A DNA stretch of 64,000 bases from Ophiobolus disseminans. Lineage: Eukaryota; Ascomycota; Dothideomycetes; Pleosporales; Phaeosphaeriaceae. Location of the stretch: assembly GCA_010093685.1 (NCBI GenBank), contig MU006221.1, positions 342,881 through 406,880 of the forward strand, given 5' to 3'. Numbering within the stretch: the stretch's first letter is position 1; each line of letters starts with the position of its first letter. The notes below the pieces were generated by a model. It saw only the letters and a list, made by a program, of their open reading frames with translations, did not search any database and was not told the origin of the DNA. A program made the translations under genes and the position numbers. This document shows, one piece after another, positions 9,125 to 19,293 of this stretch.

Positions 9125-11891
9125 TTACTTGTACCGTCCGCCGTCTCCTCGCTTGTTACCTTTCCCGTCACCACCTCCTGGCCGCCGTGATTTTTTCGGC
9201 GCTGTCGTTAGTTTGCGTGTGAAAGTTCCCAGATCAGAAGCCGGGTTATTCCTCGAAGCCTTTTCGTTGGCCCTGAGCGTCGATGTCTTCGCAAATGCTT
9301 TTGCAGGGGCATTGACTACTTCTTGGTCCGACTCGTTGGGAAACCTGCTTGACATCATCCCGCCGTTCGATTTGCGGGGGGTTGTTTTGGAAGCTGCATT
9401 TACATTGTGATGCTGCGCAACGTTCTTAACGCCAACAGAGAGTTTGACGTCGGGTTCAGCCGGTGTCTGGTTACCGGGCTCCAGGTCCACGGTTGGCTTT
9501 GCCGAAGGGTCGCTTCGAGTACTTGTTCGCTCCGTTTCTGTCTTACCGCAAATCTTGTCGTGTTTCGACCAATGTAATTCCATGTCCTCCAGGGCATCTT
9601 TCTCAAACGGGAGTTCAAGTTTCTTACTGCATTGCTTGCAGATAGCATTGATTACGCCCTTTGCTTCCTCAATGTAACCCGCGTCATCAGATGAAAGAAA
9701 CAAATCGGTAGTTGGTATTGACGTATCCTTGGTGGCTGTAGGCTTCTGAGTTGAGCCGTCCGCCCATGATCTTGAATTGGGCTCTGACACAAGCTCATTC
9801 AACGTTTCAACTTCGTCGGAGGCGGTAATGTAGTCCCCAGATTTGGTGTTCGATGATTCCGCCATCACCGCTTTGGGGACTGTCACATCTTGGTCGCTCT
9901 CAATTCCTGTACCGGCGGGCGATGTAGGAGCCGTGACAATCGATGTCAGCTCGTCATTAGCCGTTTCCGGCTCTGAAGCGACGGTTGTGGTGTTTGGTAT
10001 CTCGATACTTTTCGGGACAAACTCAGCAATTGATCCCCAACCACCAAAGGTTCGGCTCTTGCTCATAGAGAGTCCAAAGCACTACCTGCATTCGGCGATG
10101 GAACCTCCTCAGACTCCATCTCATCCGGCAGAAAAGACTGTTCTTCAGCCATAGCGTCGATCTCCTTCTGGATGATAACATTCTGCAGCTCGTCAGGCTC
10201 CAAAATTTTGCGCTCGAATTGCAGTGTAAGACTAAAATTCTCCTCCGTACCATCGCCGTTGACGGCCGCATACCAGTAAGCTGCCGCTTGGTGAGCCTGT
10301 GCAAGATCTTGCTGCAAGGTTTCGGTGTTCTCGAGTTTCGGGTTTTCGCTTTGAGCGGTGTCGGATGATTTATCTTCTTGTGTTTAAGTTTGAGTGGCTT
10401 GATCTGTTGTCGGCGATGTTCTGGTAGCATTGGCAGCTTTTAATTAGTGATCTCCTCCCGAGTGCGTAGAGCAAGGCTTCGCAGCTACATCTGAACGTGT
10501 GCCGGCGCACCTCCTGAGACCTCCACTGCACTGGCATGCCGCTGTCGCTCTCCGGCTCGAGATTACCATGTCTAAGTACTCCAAGTACTATCGCGTCCTG
10601 TCTAGCAAAACCATGTCGGGGGATTACTGGACCCAGCGAGGAAATTCATCGACGCGCTCAGTTGCCGCGCTGAACTTCTTCTCGGCAGCTTTCCTCGCCT
10701 CGGTTTCCAATTTAGGCTTCGCAAACACACGTGCGATTGCTTGTCTGTGCGCTAACCTTGTGTCCTCTGACGTTTGCTTGGCATCTTCTTCCATGTCCTT
10801 GATCTTACCTTCGAGCTCTGAACAGCGTCCGTTCGAGGCTAGCATATCTTTCTTCAAGCTGCCATGCTTCGCTTGCAGTTCCTTGAATTCTACTTTGAGT
10901 CTTGCGAACTCAGGATCTGTACTGTCAGTAATGCCTGAGCTAGTATCCTTCGTGCGCTGTGCGGCGGCAAGTTGCGTTGCGATATCATCGTTGAGGACCT
11001 TGAGCTTCTCAACTTCGGACTGGTGCTCGAGTGTTTTGATTTCTAGCTGCTGTTGAAGCTGAGCCACTTTGATCTGGTTGCCGGTGGCCGACGTCTTTTC
11101 GCCCGCCTTTTCGACCGCGGATTTGGTTTCCTCGCTCCCTTCTCCTAGCAGAGACTACCCCATTCTTCAATTTTAGGAATTTTTCCCCGCCGCGCGTGAT
11201 CTCTGCCCTTGCTTGTTCCAGCTTATCTTGCAACCTTTTTTTCTCTCGAGCATGATTACGCTCAAGGTTTGACTGTCTCTCACCAAAGTTAGCCTGTATG
11301 GCTGTCTCAACCTCGCACTTTAAGTTTGTATTCGCATCCGCGCAGCCGTCCAGATGATCTTGGAGCTGGATTTCAGCAAAACGCTTTGCATCCTCGAGCT
11401 TGGCCACATCCTGCTCATGCATCGCCTTCTGCCGCTCCATTTTAGTATCCAGGCTTGTAACCTCTCGGGTGGTAAATGGGTTTCGTGACGTTATATCTTG
11501 CGCAATTATCGCCTCCGTGCTGCGACAAAGCCCATCGATCTTGCGACCTAACTGATCGAGTTTTACGCTAAGCTCGCTGTTGGTGTTGGAGACGACCAGC
11601 TCGCTAACTTTCACGTCACGAATCGTATTGACACACGCTTCTACCTGATGGAGGTGCTCGGCCACGCGATCGACCCTCCGTTTCGACTCAAAGCAGATGT
11701 TCCTGCACCGACCCGAGTCTTGCGGGTACATGTTCGAGTCGCTCGTACAATCGCTCGAGAACTCGTAACTGCGCATTATCGCCACTGTTGTGGTGTGTCG
11801 CATTTCGTTTTCCCAGCCATCGTGTGATCAAACATACCACGAGAGCTACGATAATGGAGGTGTAAATGCAATCCGCAGACATTTCACCCAT
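9125..11891 (-). pseudogene. Decayed paralogue of the 3.7-8.2 kb membrane/coiled-coil/finger gene
   Basis: Reading from 11891: MGEMSADC leads into a hydrophobic segment (CIYTSIIVALVVCLI), then coiled coil with RLEHVPARLGSVQEHL. This aligns with RLAPLEHIPKKIGELESKL of the neighbouring gene and is the main evidence for paralogy. The frame breaks near 11700, continues as coiled coil to about 11150, shifts again into a frame running to 10624, is lost between 10620 and 10360, and resumes from about 10360 to 10066. The last block (10066-9125) has a CKQC-x(n)-HWSKH-x3-C finger and a Gly/Lys/Arg-rich tail. Gene order, architecture and strand match the neighbour, suggesting tandem duplication followed by decay. 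Some breaks could be introns, but the gaps at 11700 and 11150 are too short for that. Confidence 0.6.
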
Positions 11892-12733
11892 GTTGATATG
11901 TTGATGATCGGTTGATTTATGTATTGTTGATGGAGCGGCATGCAGAAATGAGCAATGCTGGGAGTCGAGTCCTCCGTCGAACAAGGACCAGAACTCAGAC
12001 AATGAGCCGACCCAGGACAAAGAGCGAGTGCGTGTTCCAACAATGGAATCAGAACGACGGCGTATGATGATGTCGATTTATTGTGTTCGAACAATGCCGG
12101 ATAGATCTGGCAATACGTTGACGCCGGCCCGCCATGCGCAAGCTAGCATTGCGTTTTGGGCGTCGCAACCTGTGCAGCGTGGACGCATACTGCGTCCTCA
12201 ATCCCAAGTGACAGATCAGCGTGAAGTTGATGTAGTCGCCCCGTATTCCTTTTGATATAGATTTTTCAGTAAGCTTCGCGGTCATCAAAGAGTGGATCGA
12301 CCAAACTTGTTGGAGTTGCTAGAATAGTCTTTGGCCGAAGAACGACCTTCAAGCCCCCCCTCGCCGTGTGACTGGGATTGAAACCCGTTGTACGATCAGG
12401 TTCGACAAGGCGGTATCCTCGGGATAGGATATCGGCCCCATCGGTGACTCTACCCCGTCTGAGTGAAGCATCGTCATTCGATCCCAGAAAGCGCATTGGA
12501 AGCATTCGTTTGAGTCGTGATTCGCATCTTCCCCCCCACCCCTCACACATAAAACACACATCACAGCCCGAAGACCTCATCACCACACCACACCCTCCTC
12601 TCGGCCTCTGAACTCAACTGTCTATCTCCCCGCCCCGCCTCTCTACTTCAAACCCCATGGCCCACCAAACCATCATGTCATCCTCACAACCACATCCACC
12701 GTCCCCGGCCCCCGCATAAAATCCGACAAAGAA
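11892..12733. other. Intergenic region between divergent genes
   Basis: Separates the decayed minus-strand paralogue from the plus-strand gene at 12734. The last 120 bases, from about 12610, are open in the frame of the next gene and encode plausible protein (for example VILTTTSTVPG), so an upstream exon may end here. No repeat or RNA gene was recognised. Confidence 0.4.
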
Positions 12734-13459
12734 ATGTGGGCCTACGCCTACGAACACAGCATCGGCCTCGACATAAACCGCACCACGCATTTCGCCACCT
12801 ACCTCAAGCACAGTCCGCAGCTGTGGGCGCAAGTAGGCGATGTCCCGATGATGAAAGTCGGGGGGCTGAAATATAGCCGACAAGATGTGTTTGCCATGCT
12901 GAGTGGAATGGATGGCGTAACGCTGGCAACCGAAGATGGCATGACCCTTCGAGATGCTGATGTCCCGCACGTCGAGTGGCTCGAGTTGTTTAGTTGGATG
13001 TATAGTGCTGCGCAGTATGATACGCTGCGTGGTTTGATGTTGTTTCATTTGTATTCTCATCACCATTCGAGTTATGGCGATGGTGTTGCGCTTGATATTA
13101 AGAAGGGACTTTTGGTTGCTTGTGGCATGGTGAAGTTGCGGCAGAAGTGCCGAGAAATGCATGCCGATGCTGGTGGACCTTCTGGAGCTGAGCATGGACC
13201 GAACATGCCTGGCGGTCCTGCAGGCATCCCATATTTCGAACCGATGTTGGATGCAGTTCGACATCGGTATATGTACTCCATGCGCCATGGACTTCGTGGA
13301 GGTTTCCAGATCTTGAACATTGGATACTTGGATAGCTTCAAAGATAGCTTCCTGGATCTCTGGCTGTCGAATACGGATGAGAACATGATCTTCGTCCTTG
13401 GCTATGGAGGCGTCAAGCCAATATATGCTTTTGTGATTACAGACGAGGAGAAGCTTTGA
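12734..13459 (+). CDS. Hypothetical protein, about 241 residues
   Basis: Open frame from ATG 12734 to TGA 13459. I do not recognise the family. The protein is mixed alpha/beta with a central DVPHVEWLELFSWMYSAAQY stretch and a Gly/Pro-rich linker (about residues 155-175). The beginning recalls a BTB/POZ-like layout, but the match is too weak to call. The same frame is open and protein-like for about 120 bases upstream without an ATG, so the true start may lie in an upstream exon. The next plus-strand gene begins about 120 bp downstream. Confidence 0.65.
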   Translation: MWAYAYEHSIGLDINRTTHFATYLKHSPQLWAQVGDVPMMKVGGLKYSRQDVFAMLSGMDGVTLATEDGMTLRDADVPHVEWLELFSWMYSAAQYDTLRGLMLFHLYSHHHSSYGDGVALDIKKGLLVACGMVKLRQKCREMHADAGGPSGAEHGPNMPGGPAGIPYFEPMLDAVRHRYMYSMRHGLRGGFQILNIGYLDSFKDSFLDLWLSNTDENMIFVLGYGGVKPIYAFVITDEEKL

Positions 13460-13579
13460 AAACTACAGTCGTTCACTTTGTGGCCACCGTTCGCTCCGTT
13501 GGTCCCGCATTGGCATCCGCTTTACGTCCACGTCCTCGAACTTATGTTTCGTGACGCTTGTTCGTTGCAGGTGCCGGCC

Positions 13580-14242
13580 ATGCGCAACGATCGGACTTCC
13601 ACTCTTCCAGGCCAGGATACTCCAGCCCCTCCTCGCAAACCTCAAGCTTTGAGCTTCGGGCCCATCTCCACTGTTCAGATAGATCCAGTCGCGCCTCTTG
13701 TCTCCCACCCCATAGCGAACAAGCCGATCGCAACGGCCACGACAGCGCAAATTTCGGGAAATGGTGGCACGAGCTCTGACACAACGGTCCTCCGATCCAA
13801 CTCTTCAACACCCTTATCCGACGGCGCAGCACGATCGTACCATACGTGGAAAGCCGCCGTCGAGTCTGCACATCTGCAGGACACGCCTAACACGAGCCCC
13901 ATCTCCCCCCGCAATAACACTAAGGCTACACCGACGTTGACATATGCTGCCGCTCTTATCGGGGATGCGAAGACTGCAGCCCAAAATATTAAGCCATCGA
14001 CTATGACGACCCTCGTGCCAGCTGTACCCCTGATCAAATTCGCACCACGTTCTGATGCCACGAAGGAAATCGTCAAGGTCTCGCAGCCACCAGCCTCACG
14101 TATCAGAGACGCACCCTCGGCCAAGGAACGCATGGCAAACTTCCTGGATCGAACTTTTCCTGGCCCACCTCTTGAGCCAGCACAAAACAAGATGTTTGAG
14201 GAGTGGTTGAAGTCGAATGGTATTAGTCTTGCTAAGCCCTGA
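13580..14242 (+). CDS. Hypothetical low-complexity protein
   Basis: Open frame ending TGA 14242. I take ATG 13580 (MRNDRTST) as start; the frame is open to 13478 but that part looks non-coding. The sequence is Ser/Thr/Pro/Ala-rich and probably disordered for about 170 residues. A conserved-looking basic/helical C-terminus follows (AKERMANFLDRTFPGPPLEP, then a short helix). No known domain. A strong acceptor-like GTTCGTTGCAG lies just before the start (to 13570), so an upstream exon, possibly shared with the preceding gene, is conceivable. It is convergent with the SGNH hydrolase gene, 275 bp away. Confidence 0.6.
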   Translation: MRNDRTSTLPGQDTPAPPRKPQALSFGPISTVQIDPVAPLVSHPIANKPIATATTAQISGNGGTSSDTTVLRSNSSTPLSDGAARSYHTWKAAVESAHLQDTPNTSPISPRNNTKATPTLTYAAALIGDAKTAAQNIKPSTMTTLVPAVPLIKFAPRSDATKEIVKVSQPPASRIRDAPSAKERMANFLDRTFPGPPLEPAQNKMFEEWLKSNGISLAKP

Positions 14243-14517
14243 GGGTTGTTGTAGAGCATCTTGTGAACATTTAGGAAAAGTCGAAAATCGCGTAGGAAGC
14301 TCCTTACGCTCTGCAGCGTTGGGATCACGATGTAGAATAACTGGAATGTCATGAATGAGAACACCAGGCAGAGTGAGTACGCACGTGTGAGTGATATGTT
14401 CCACTGTGAGATATCAAAAGATTCGACCAGAAAGCACGACACTGCCCTGCTGCCTGCTAACACCGACGTCGACGTGCGACTGGTTTGCAGTCAATTCGAC
14501 GAGCCAGTGCTGGCAGG

Positions 14518-15435
14518 TCACAATACATTGTCCAGCAACTCCACAAATTTGACCGCCATCTTGCGTCCGCCCTCATGATTGGGTTCCACTCTCGCCGTGT
14601 AGTCATCCGGACTTCTGCCATCGAGCACCTCATGCAGCGCATAAGGCACAATTTCCGTGCCTTCAACTTTGATCTGATTCGTCGCAATCTTGTACATCGC
14701 TCTAATCGCCTCTTGAAGTTGTCCAGGGAATGAGTTGTACCCAAGCGCCTTAAGCTGCAATTCCGCCCAACTTTGCTGACCGAATTGCGCCTCGAGTGGG
14801 AAGTAGATCATGCACACAACAACGGCACGCGGCTTGGTTTTCGCGGTGAGGCGCACAATGTAGTCTTGGACCTTGGTGCCAAACAGGTGCTTGAAGTAGG
14901 TCAAAGAACCGGCGCTGCAATCTTCCAATGATTTGCGTGGGGTGAGCCAGGCGAGTCGAAGCATGTGCGCGATGGTCCACGGTAGAGGTCTTAGCGCGAC
15001 ATCGTTTGCGCCTACACTCACGATGAGCACATCTTCGGGGCGCATGTTGTCACGAATAAATTCGTCGTGTGATAAGAGCTCCTCGTCGCGGTCACGCAGC
15101 ATCGATTCTTCGACTGCCGTGTTGATGCACGTTGCACGCTCGCCCAGCAGATGGTTCATCCAGAACGCGACATCCGCTTTCGGCTGCGGCTTGTTCAGCG
15201 TTTTGTAGTAGATAGAGGGAGAATCAACACCGATCTCCGCGATTGTCTTGTGTAGCCAGAATTTGTTGTCTAGCGATGAGTCGCCGGCAAGGTACACAAT
15301 GGGCTTGTCGGGCCGCTCCGCAAGCGTGATGTTGCGAAATTGAACAAGATCGCTGATTTGGTGTCCTTTCCACTCGAAGTAGAACCCGGGGGTGTTGATA
15401 GGACCCGTCCATTGTGTAAGCGACGATACAGCCAT
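14518..15435 (-). CDS. SGNH/GDSL-type hydrolase
   Basis: 305 residues from ATG 15435; the frame is open farther upstream but without an ATG. The motifs of the SGNH hydrolase fold appear in order: block I YLAGDSSLDNK (nucleophile Ser about 53), block III SVGANDVAL (Gly and Asn of the oxyanion hole, about residues 142-145), and block V VEPNHEGG (His about 287, with Glu in place of the more usual Asp three residues before). Such enzymes are esterases, lipases or carbohydrate deacetylases. No signal peptide is evident, so an intracellular role is likely; the substrate cannot be inferred. Single exon. No functional partner lies beside it. Confidence 0.82.
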   Translation of the reverse strand: MAVSSLTQWTGPINTPGFYFEWKGHQISDLVQFRNITLAERPDKPIVYLAGDSSLDNKFWLHKTIAEIGVDSPSIYYKTLNKPQPKADVAFWMNHLLGERATCINTAVEESMLRDRDEELLSHDEFIRDNMRPEDVLIVSVGANDVALRPLPWTIAHMLRLAWLTPRKSLEDCSAGSLTYFKHLFGTKVQDYIVRLTAKTKPRAVVVCMIYFPLEAQFGQQSWAELQLKALGYNSFPGQLQEAIRAMYKIATNQIKVEGTEIVPYALHEVLDGRSPDDYTARVEPNHEGGRKMAVKFVELLDNVL

Positions 15436-16094
15436 GATGAGTCGTGAATGTTGTCGACAATTTTGGCTGAATTGATCGCTCAAGATGGCAGGCGACAAGA
15501 CATGAGACTGCCAGCCTTAAGTAGTTTCCAGGTCGGACCGGATGAAAAACGATGAATTGTTGGAAATGTGAGACATTGAGATGAACATGGTACGTGGCGG
15601 TGTTTTGCGCGTTTGCGTTGTGGAAGGCAACTACAATTGGTGACGGTGTTCCTGGTTCGTGCACAGACCACCGAACTGTGCACCACGCAATTCTCAGCCT
15701 TGCTTCATACACGACACACATCGATATAGCACTCGTCTTCGGTACCAAGCGGCTTCCAGGAGTAGGTATTTCAGCCCCGAACGAGCTAGCGTCAGAGTGC
15801 TAAGGATCTTGTGTTAGGTGACGCACCACCTGCAATTTGTGAAAGTGCGACTATACAAAGCCTGTTTACCTTTGCACCCTCATCAACAATTCTTAACGCT
15901 TCTACAGTGCTGCGAGGACATACAGGCTTCCTGTTAAGATCCTGGCGACAACTCGCACTCGCACGTTGTGTTCGTTACCAGCCATTGTGTACATATATTG
16001 GCCGACAAAAGTCTCGCACAATGGCGTCCGCATTTCTATATATGCGTTTCCCTTTCATTCGATCAGTCAGCCACTAGCTCACAAGGCAACAAAC
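15436..16094. other. Divergent promoter region
   Basis: Lies between the SGNH hydrolase (minus) and the coiled-coil gene (plus). A TCTATATATG element at about 16033 is 60 bp upstream of ATG 16095 and could be the TATA box of the plus-strand gene. I see nothing else here. Confidence 0.45.
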
Positions 16095-17504
16095 ATGGCG
16101 ACCCGATCGCGCTTTTCTACCGATACGGTATCGCTTCCTTCTTCTCACAGCAGTTCCTCGATGGCGGAGATGGTGTCGCTCCCTTCGTCTCTTTCTCCCA
16201 CCGGTTCCTCGATGCAGGACATTGAGATTGCTCAGCTCAAGCAGGAGATTGAGCAGCTGCGGGTCAGTGAGTATACCATGAAGCAGCAGCGTGATAACGC
16301 CCGCACAGAGGGTTTCAAAATCGCGGGTGCGAGCGCCAAATACAGTCGTGGGGTTCAGGCACTTGAACAACAACTCACGGAGCTCAAGAAGGAAGTCGCG
16401 GACCTCAATGTAAAGCTAGAGGTAAGGGATAAGGAGCTGAGTCAAACCAGAGGTAAGCTCGCTTCCGAGCGAACAAAACGTCAGATGCTCCCTCCGCCTT
16501 CGCTTCCATCGTCGTCCAGGCATACAACGATCATCCCCGATATTCGATCGAAGGACGCCGAGCTTCGGTCCACTCAAGCACAGCTCGCTCAGTTGCAACG
16601 CGACTATGCTCAGCTCAAGGATCATGCCGAGCTCAATAATCTTCACGCAGGGGCGGATTGGGAAAGCTACAAGCGTGAATGCGACGAGCGTGTCGAGGAC
16701 GCGGAACAACTGACCAAGGCAGCTGAAGCCGAGACCGAGGGGCTTCGGCACATTGAAGACGCCTACGAGCTTCTAGAGATCAAGGATTTTGAGACCAACA
16801 AAAAGCTTGTCGAGCTGATAAACGAATGCCGTCAAAAGGATGAGAGGGTTGCATGGTTCGAAGCTAACGCTAATGATCAGGCAGCCGCTCACGCCGACCT
16901 GCAGGAAGTTATCATCGACACCTATCTTGCATCGGAAGCTCCCGAGCTAACGTGTTCAAGCATCTACTCAGTGGCCACCAAGCCTCAAGCACCAGCACCT
17001 CGTCTCGCCATCTCCGCTGTGCAGTCAGTCAGCATCGCGCCTCAGGCCAAGCGGGCATGCGCCCCTTTCGCCGCCAACGTCGTCATCAACCTCTCGGCCA
17101 CCGACCGCAAAACCTGGACACTCATGCAGCGCGTCCAGTCCGCTATATGCCTCAAGACGAGACTCGACATCCACGGCCCTCGAAATCTCACCAAGGATTT
17201 CATACAGGGTATGGCGCAGGTTGAAGCCGACCATGCGCACTGGCAAAACGTCGCGCTTAGCAGCATCGAGGAGATGGAGGAGTTTCGCAAACGCAAACTG
17301 TGCACCTTGCCCGGCCATCGCAATCTCGCAGATGAGCTGGTGGCCAAGGATCTTCAACTCCAGATACAGCAGGCGCTCATCTTGGATTGGGAGAGGGAGG
17401 CGGCGCATTGGCGGGCGCAGATGCCTCAGGCTGTGGCGAAGTTGCAGGACAAGCGGGCGAGTGGTAAGTGTTCTTGTAATTCTGCTGCTGACCCAGAGCC
17501 TTGA
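16095..17504 (+). CDS. Coiled-coil protein
   Basis: ATG 16095 (MATRSRFSTD) to TGA 17504, about 469 residues; the frame is open to 15966 but that part lies before a plausible TATA. A Ser-rich N-terminus of about 40 residues precedes two long coiled-coil blocks (about 42-135 and 150-285; heptads such as IEQLRVSEYTMKQQ and LAQLQRDYAQLKDHAEL). A short hydrophobic/Cys-containing linker and a helical C-terminus follow. No enzymatic motif. Near the end a GTAAGT (from 17464) and a later CAG give a possible intron that would replace the last dozen codons with an early stop, so the exact C-terminus is open. A structural or tethering role is only a guess. Confidence 0.7.
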   Translation: MATRSRFSTDTVSLPSSHSSSSMAEMVSLPSSLSPTGSSMQDIEIAQLKQEIEQLRVSEYTMKQQRDNARTEGFKIAGASAKYSRGVQALEQQLTELKKEVADLNVKLEVRDKELSQTRGKLASERTKRQMLPPPSLPSSSRHTTIIPDIRSKDAELRSTQAQLAQLQRDYAQLKDHAELNNLHAGADWESYKRECDERVEDAEQLTKAAEAETEGLRHIEDAYELLEIKDFETNKKLVELINECRQKDERVAWFEANANDQAAAHADLQEVIIDTYLASEAPELTCSSIYSVATKPQAPAPRLAISAVQSVSIAPQAKRACAPFAANVVINLSATDRKTWTLMQRVQSAICLKTRLDIHGPRNLTKDFIQGMAQVEADHAHWQNVALSSIEEMEEFRKRKLCTLPGHRNLADELVAKDLQLQIQQALILDWEREAAHWRAQMPQAVAKLQDKRASGKCSCNSAADPEP

Positions 17505-18697
17505 GCTCGTCGCATGTCTTCGTAAGCCAGGCTAGTTCCGCGGCTAGTAGCGTGTCCTCGTGCTTGGTAGCTCTTGCTTGTATGTCGCCGATTCTGTGGT
17601 AGGTATTATTCGCTCTACTTTATCTTTTTCCCGCATATGCATTCTTCTAATACAAAAAAATCTTCGAAAACAAACCCTTTCTGTCCTAATCTTTATTCCA
17701 ATCCATCTGATCTTCCATAAAACTGACGTTGTCCTTTCGCCAGGTGTTGCAATGACTTGTGTCCCATAACCGATGATTCTCTAGGAAGCCTGTAAATAGT
17801 CACCGTACTCTAAGCCTCCACGGTATATCCTCACAACACTACCAAGCCTTCAGGGACTTTGCATGAGGACGTGAGGATGGCCAGGTCATCTTATGCTAAG
17901 ATGGAAATTATAGCAACATCTACGCCACTCCCATCGTAGATTGTGTCATCGCTAACGTCTTGCGCTTCGTATCAAGGCGCGTATTATTGGCAGGGCATCG
18001 TCATAGAAGACTTCCAAGGTTGCGATAGTTCGCGCGTCTGTTTCAGACAGAACGAATGACGTTGGACGAGGTTCGAGACCTTTGTAGTACGAAATCACTT
18101 CGAATGTAAACTGCCCAGGATATGTGCAGCAATGAAAAATCGATGAGGAGAGACATCATTACGTACGGCCTCCAAACCCCCGTGCCGTCCTTCCCGATCG
18201 CCGCGCAACGGCCAACCGTGGCGCAGCCGCCGCCACACCAGCGCGAGCCTCACCATCCCATCTCAAAAGTCCCCGCCAACACACCACCCAATTCAACGCC
18301 CTCATCTCTCCCCCAAAGCCCGAATCCGGTGACTCGCAAACCATCGCACAACTTCACCGGTGTCGCAACGTTGAAAAGTGCACAAAAAAACACCAATAAG
18401 GTGCAACGCGTCGCATCACGCTCCGCAAGCCAAGTCAGCACGCACCCCTGCACTAGCCAATGGCGCGCGGTCACAAGCCACCCTGTTCGCGTAAATGACG
18501 TAGGCCGGGCGCTGTGCTGGGTCGTGGCATCGCATCATCGTTTCCAGGCTGGGTTGCTGGGTATAATAAAGAGGGGAGGGAGGGTTGCTTTGTTTCGTGT
18601 TCACACTGCTTCATCGACACTTGACAATCGACATTTGACGTTCTGCGAAGCGACATATCTTGCATACCAACTCGACGCTTAGGCAGACCCTGCAGCT
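17505..18697. other. Intergenic region upstream of the MARVEL gene
   Basis: About 1.2 kb. An open frame at 18122-18682 is Pro/Ser/His-rich without recognisable structure, and I treat it as non-coding. TATAATAAA at 18562-18570, followed by a purine-rich run, is a plausible core promoter for the gene starting at 18698. Confidence 0.45.
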
Positions 18698-19293
18698 ATG
18701 GTCGCTCCCGCTATTGTACTCGGCTTGCGTGGCGTGCAGGTCTTGTTCAGTGTAATTGTGTTGGGTCTTACGGCTTATCGTACGTCTTCATCTTCACCAT
18801 CTCTGCTCCAAACCATACAGGTATACTTACACACCGCAGTCATCGATGCATACAACGGCCCCTGGGACGGCGCCGGCTGGTCGCCTCATAGCGTGAACTT
18901 CATGCTCTTCACGTCCATTTGGACACTGCTCGCCGTCGCATATCTCGTCTTATCGCCGACACGTTTCCCGCGCGCGGCGCACAAGTATGCCATCGGCGCT
19001 GTGGAGTTCTTGACCATGTTGTTCTGGTTCGCGGCGTTTGTTGCGGTTGCCGTGCGGTGGGGTGATGCATATTGGGGATACTGGGGTCGCAAGGGAACGT
19101 TTTATCAGTCGGGCGTTGCTGCGATTGTGTTCTCGGCGTTCCTTTGGTGAGTACTTGCATACATGATTTGGATGGGTGGTGGCTAATTTGATGTAGGCTT
19201 ACGTTCGTTGCGACGACTGTGCTTGCTGCGCTGCATATTCGCAGGACGCCACGCAATGATACCGCTCCTCCACCGGATATGGCTGGTGTCTAA
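18698..19293 (+). CDS. MARVEL-domain membrane protein
   Basis: Three exons (18698-18779, 18840-19146, 19197-19293) give 161 residues. Intron 1 (60 nt) has donor GTACGT and acceptor CCGCAG. Intron 2 (50 nt) has GTGAGT, a GGCTAAT branch and ATGTAG. Four hydrophobic segments are visible: about residues 5-27, 45-63, 78-97 and 120-142. The arrangement fits fungal MARVEL proteins: a short N-terminal helix, an IDAYNGP loop, VNFMLFTSIWTLLAVAYLVL, the FPRAAHKYAIGAVEFLTMLFWF segment split by a loop, and a final helix. MARVEL proteins act in membrane microdomains or at membrane apposition; no more specific function can be read here. The tail is short and polar (RRTPRNDTAPPP). Confidence 0.88.

Noticed and set aside
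12734..13459. BTB/POZ domain in the hypothetical protein
   Set aside because: Only a vague resemblance in layout; no diagnostic motif could be pointed to.
18122..18682. 186-codon plus-strand frame upstream of the MARVEL gene
   Set aside because: Pro/Ser/His-rich, without structure, and it overlaps the probable TATA box and leader of the next gene.
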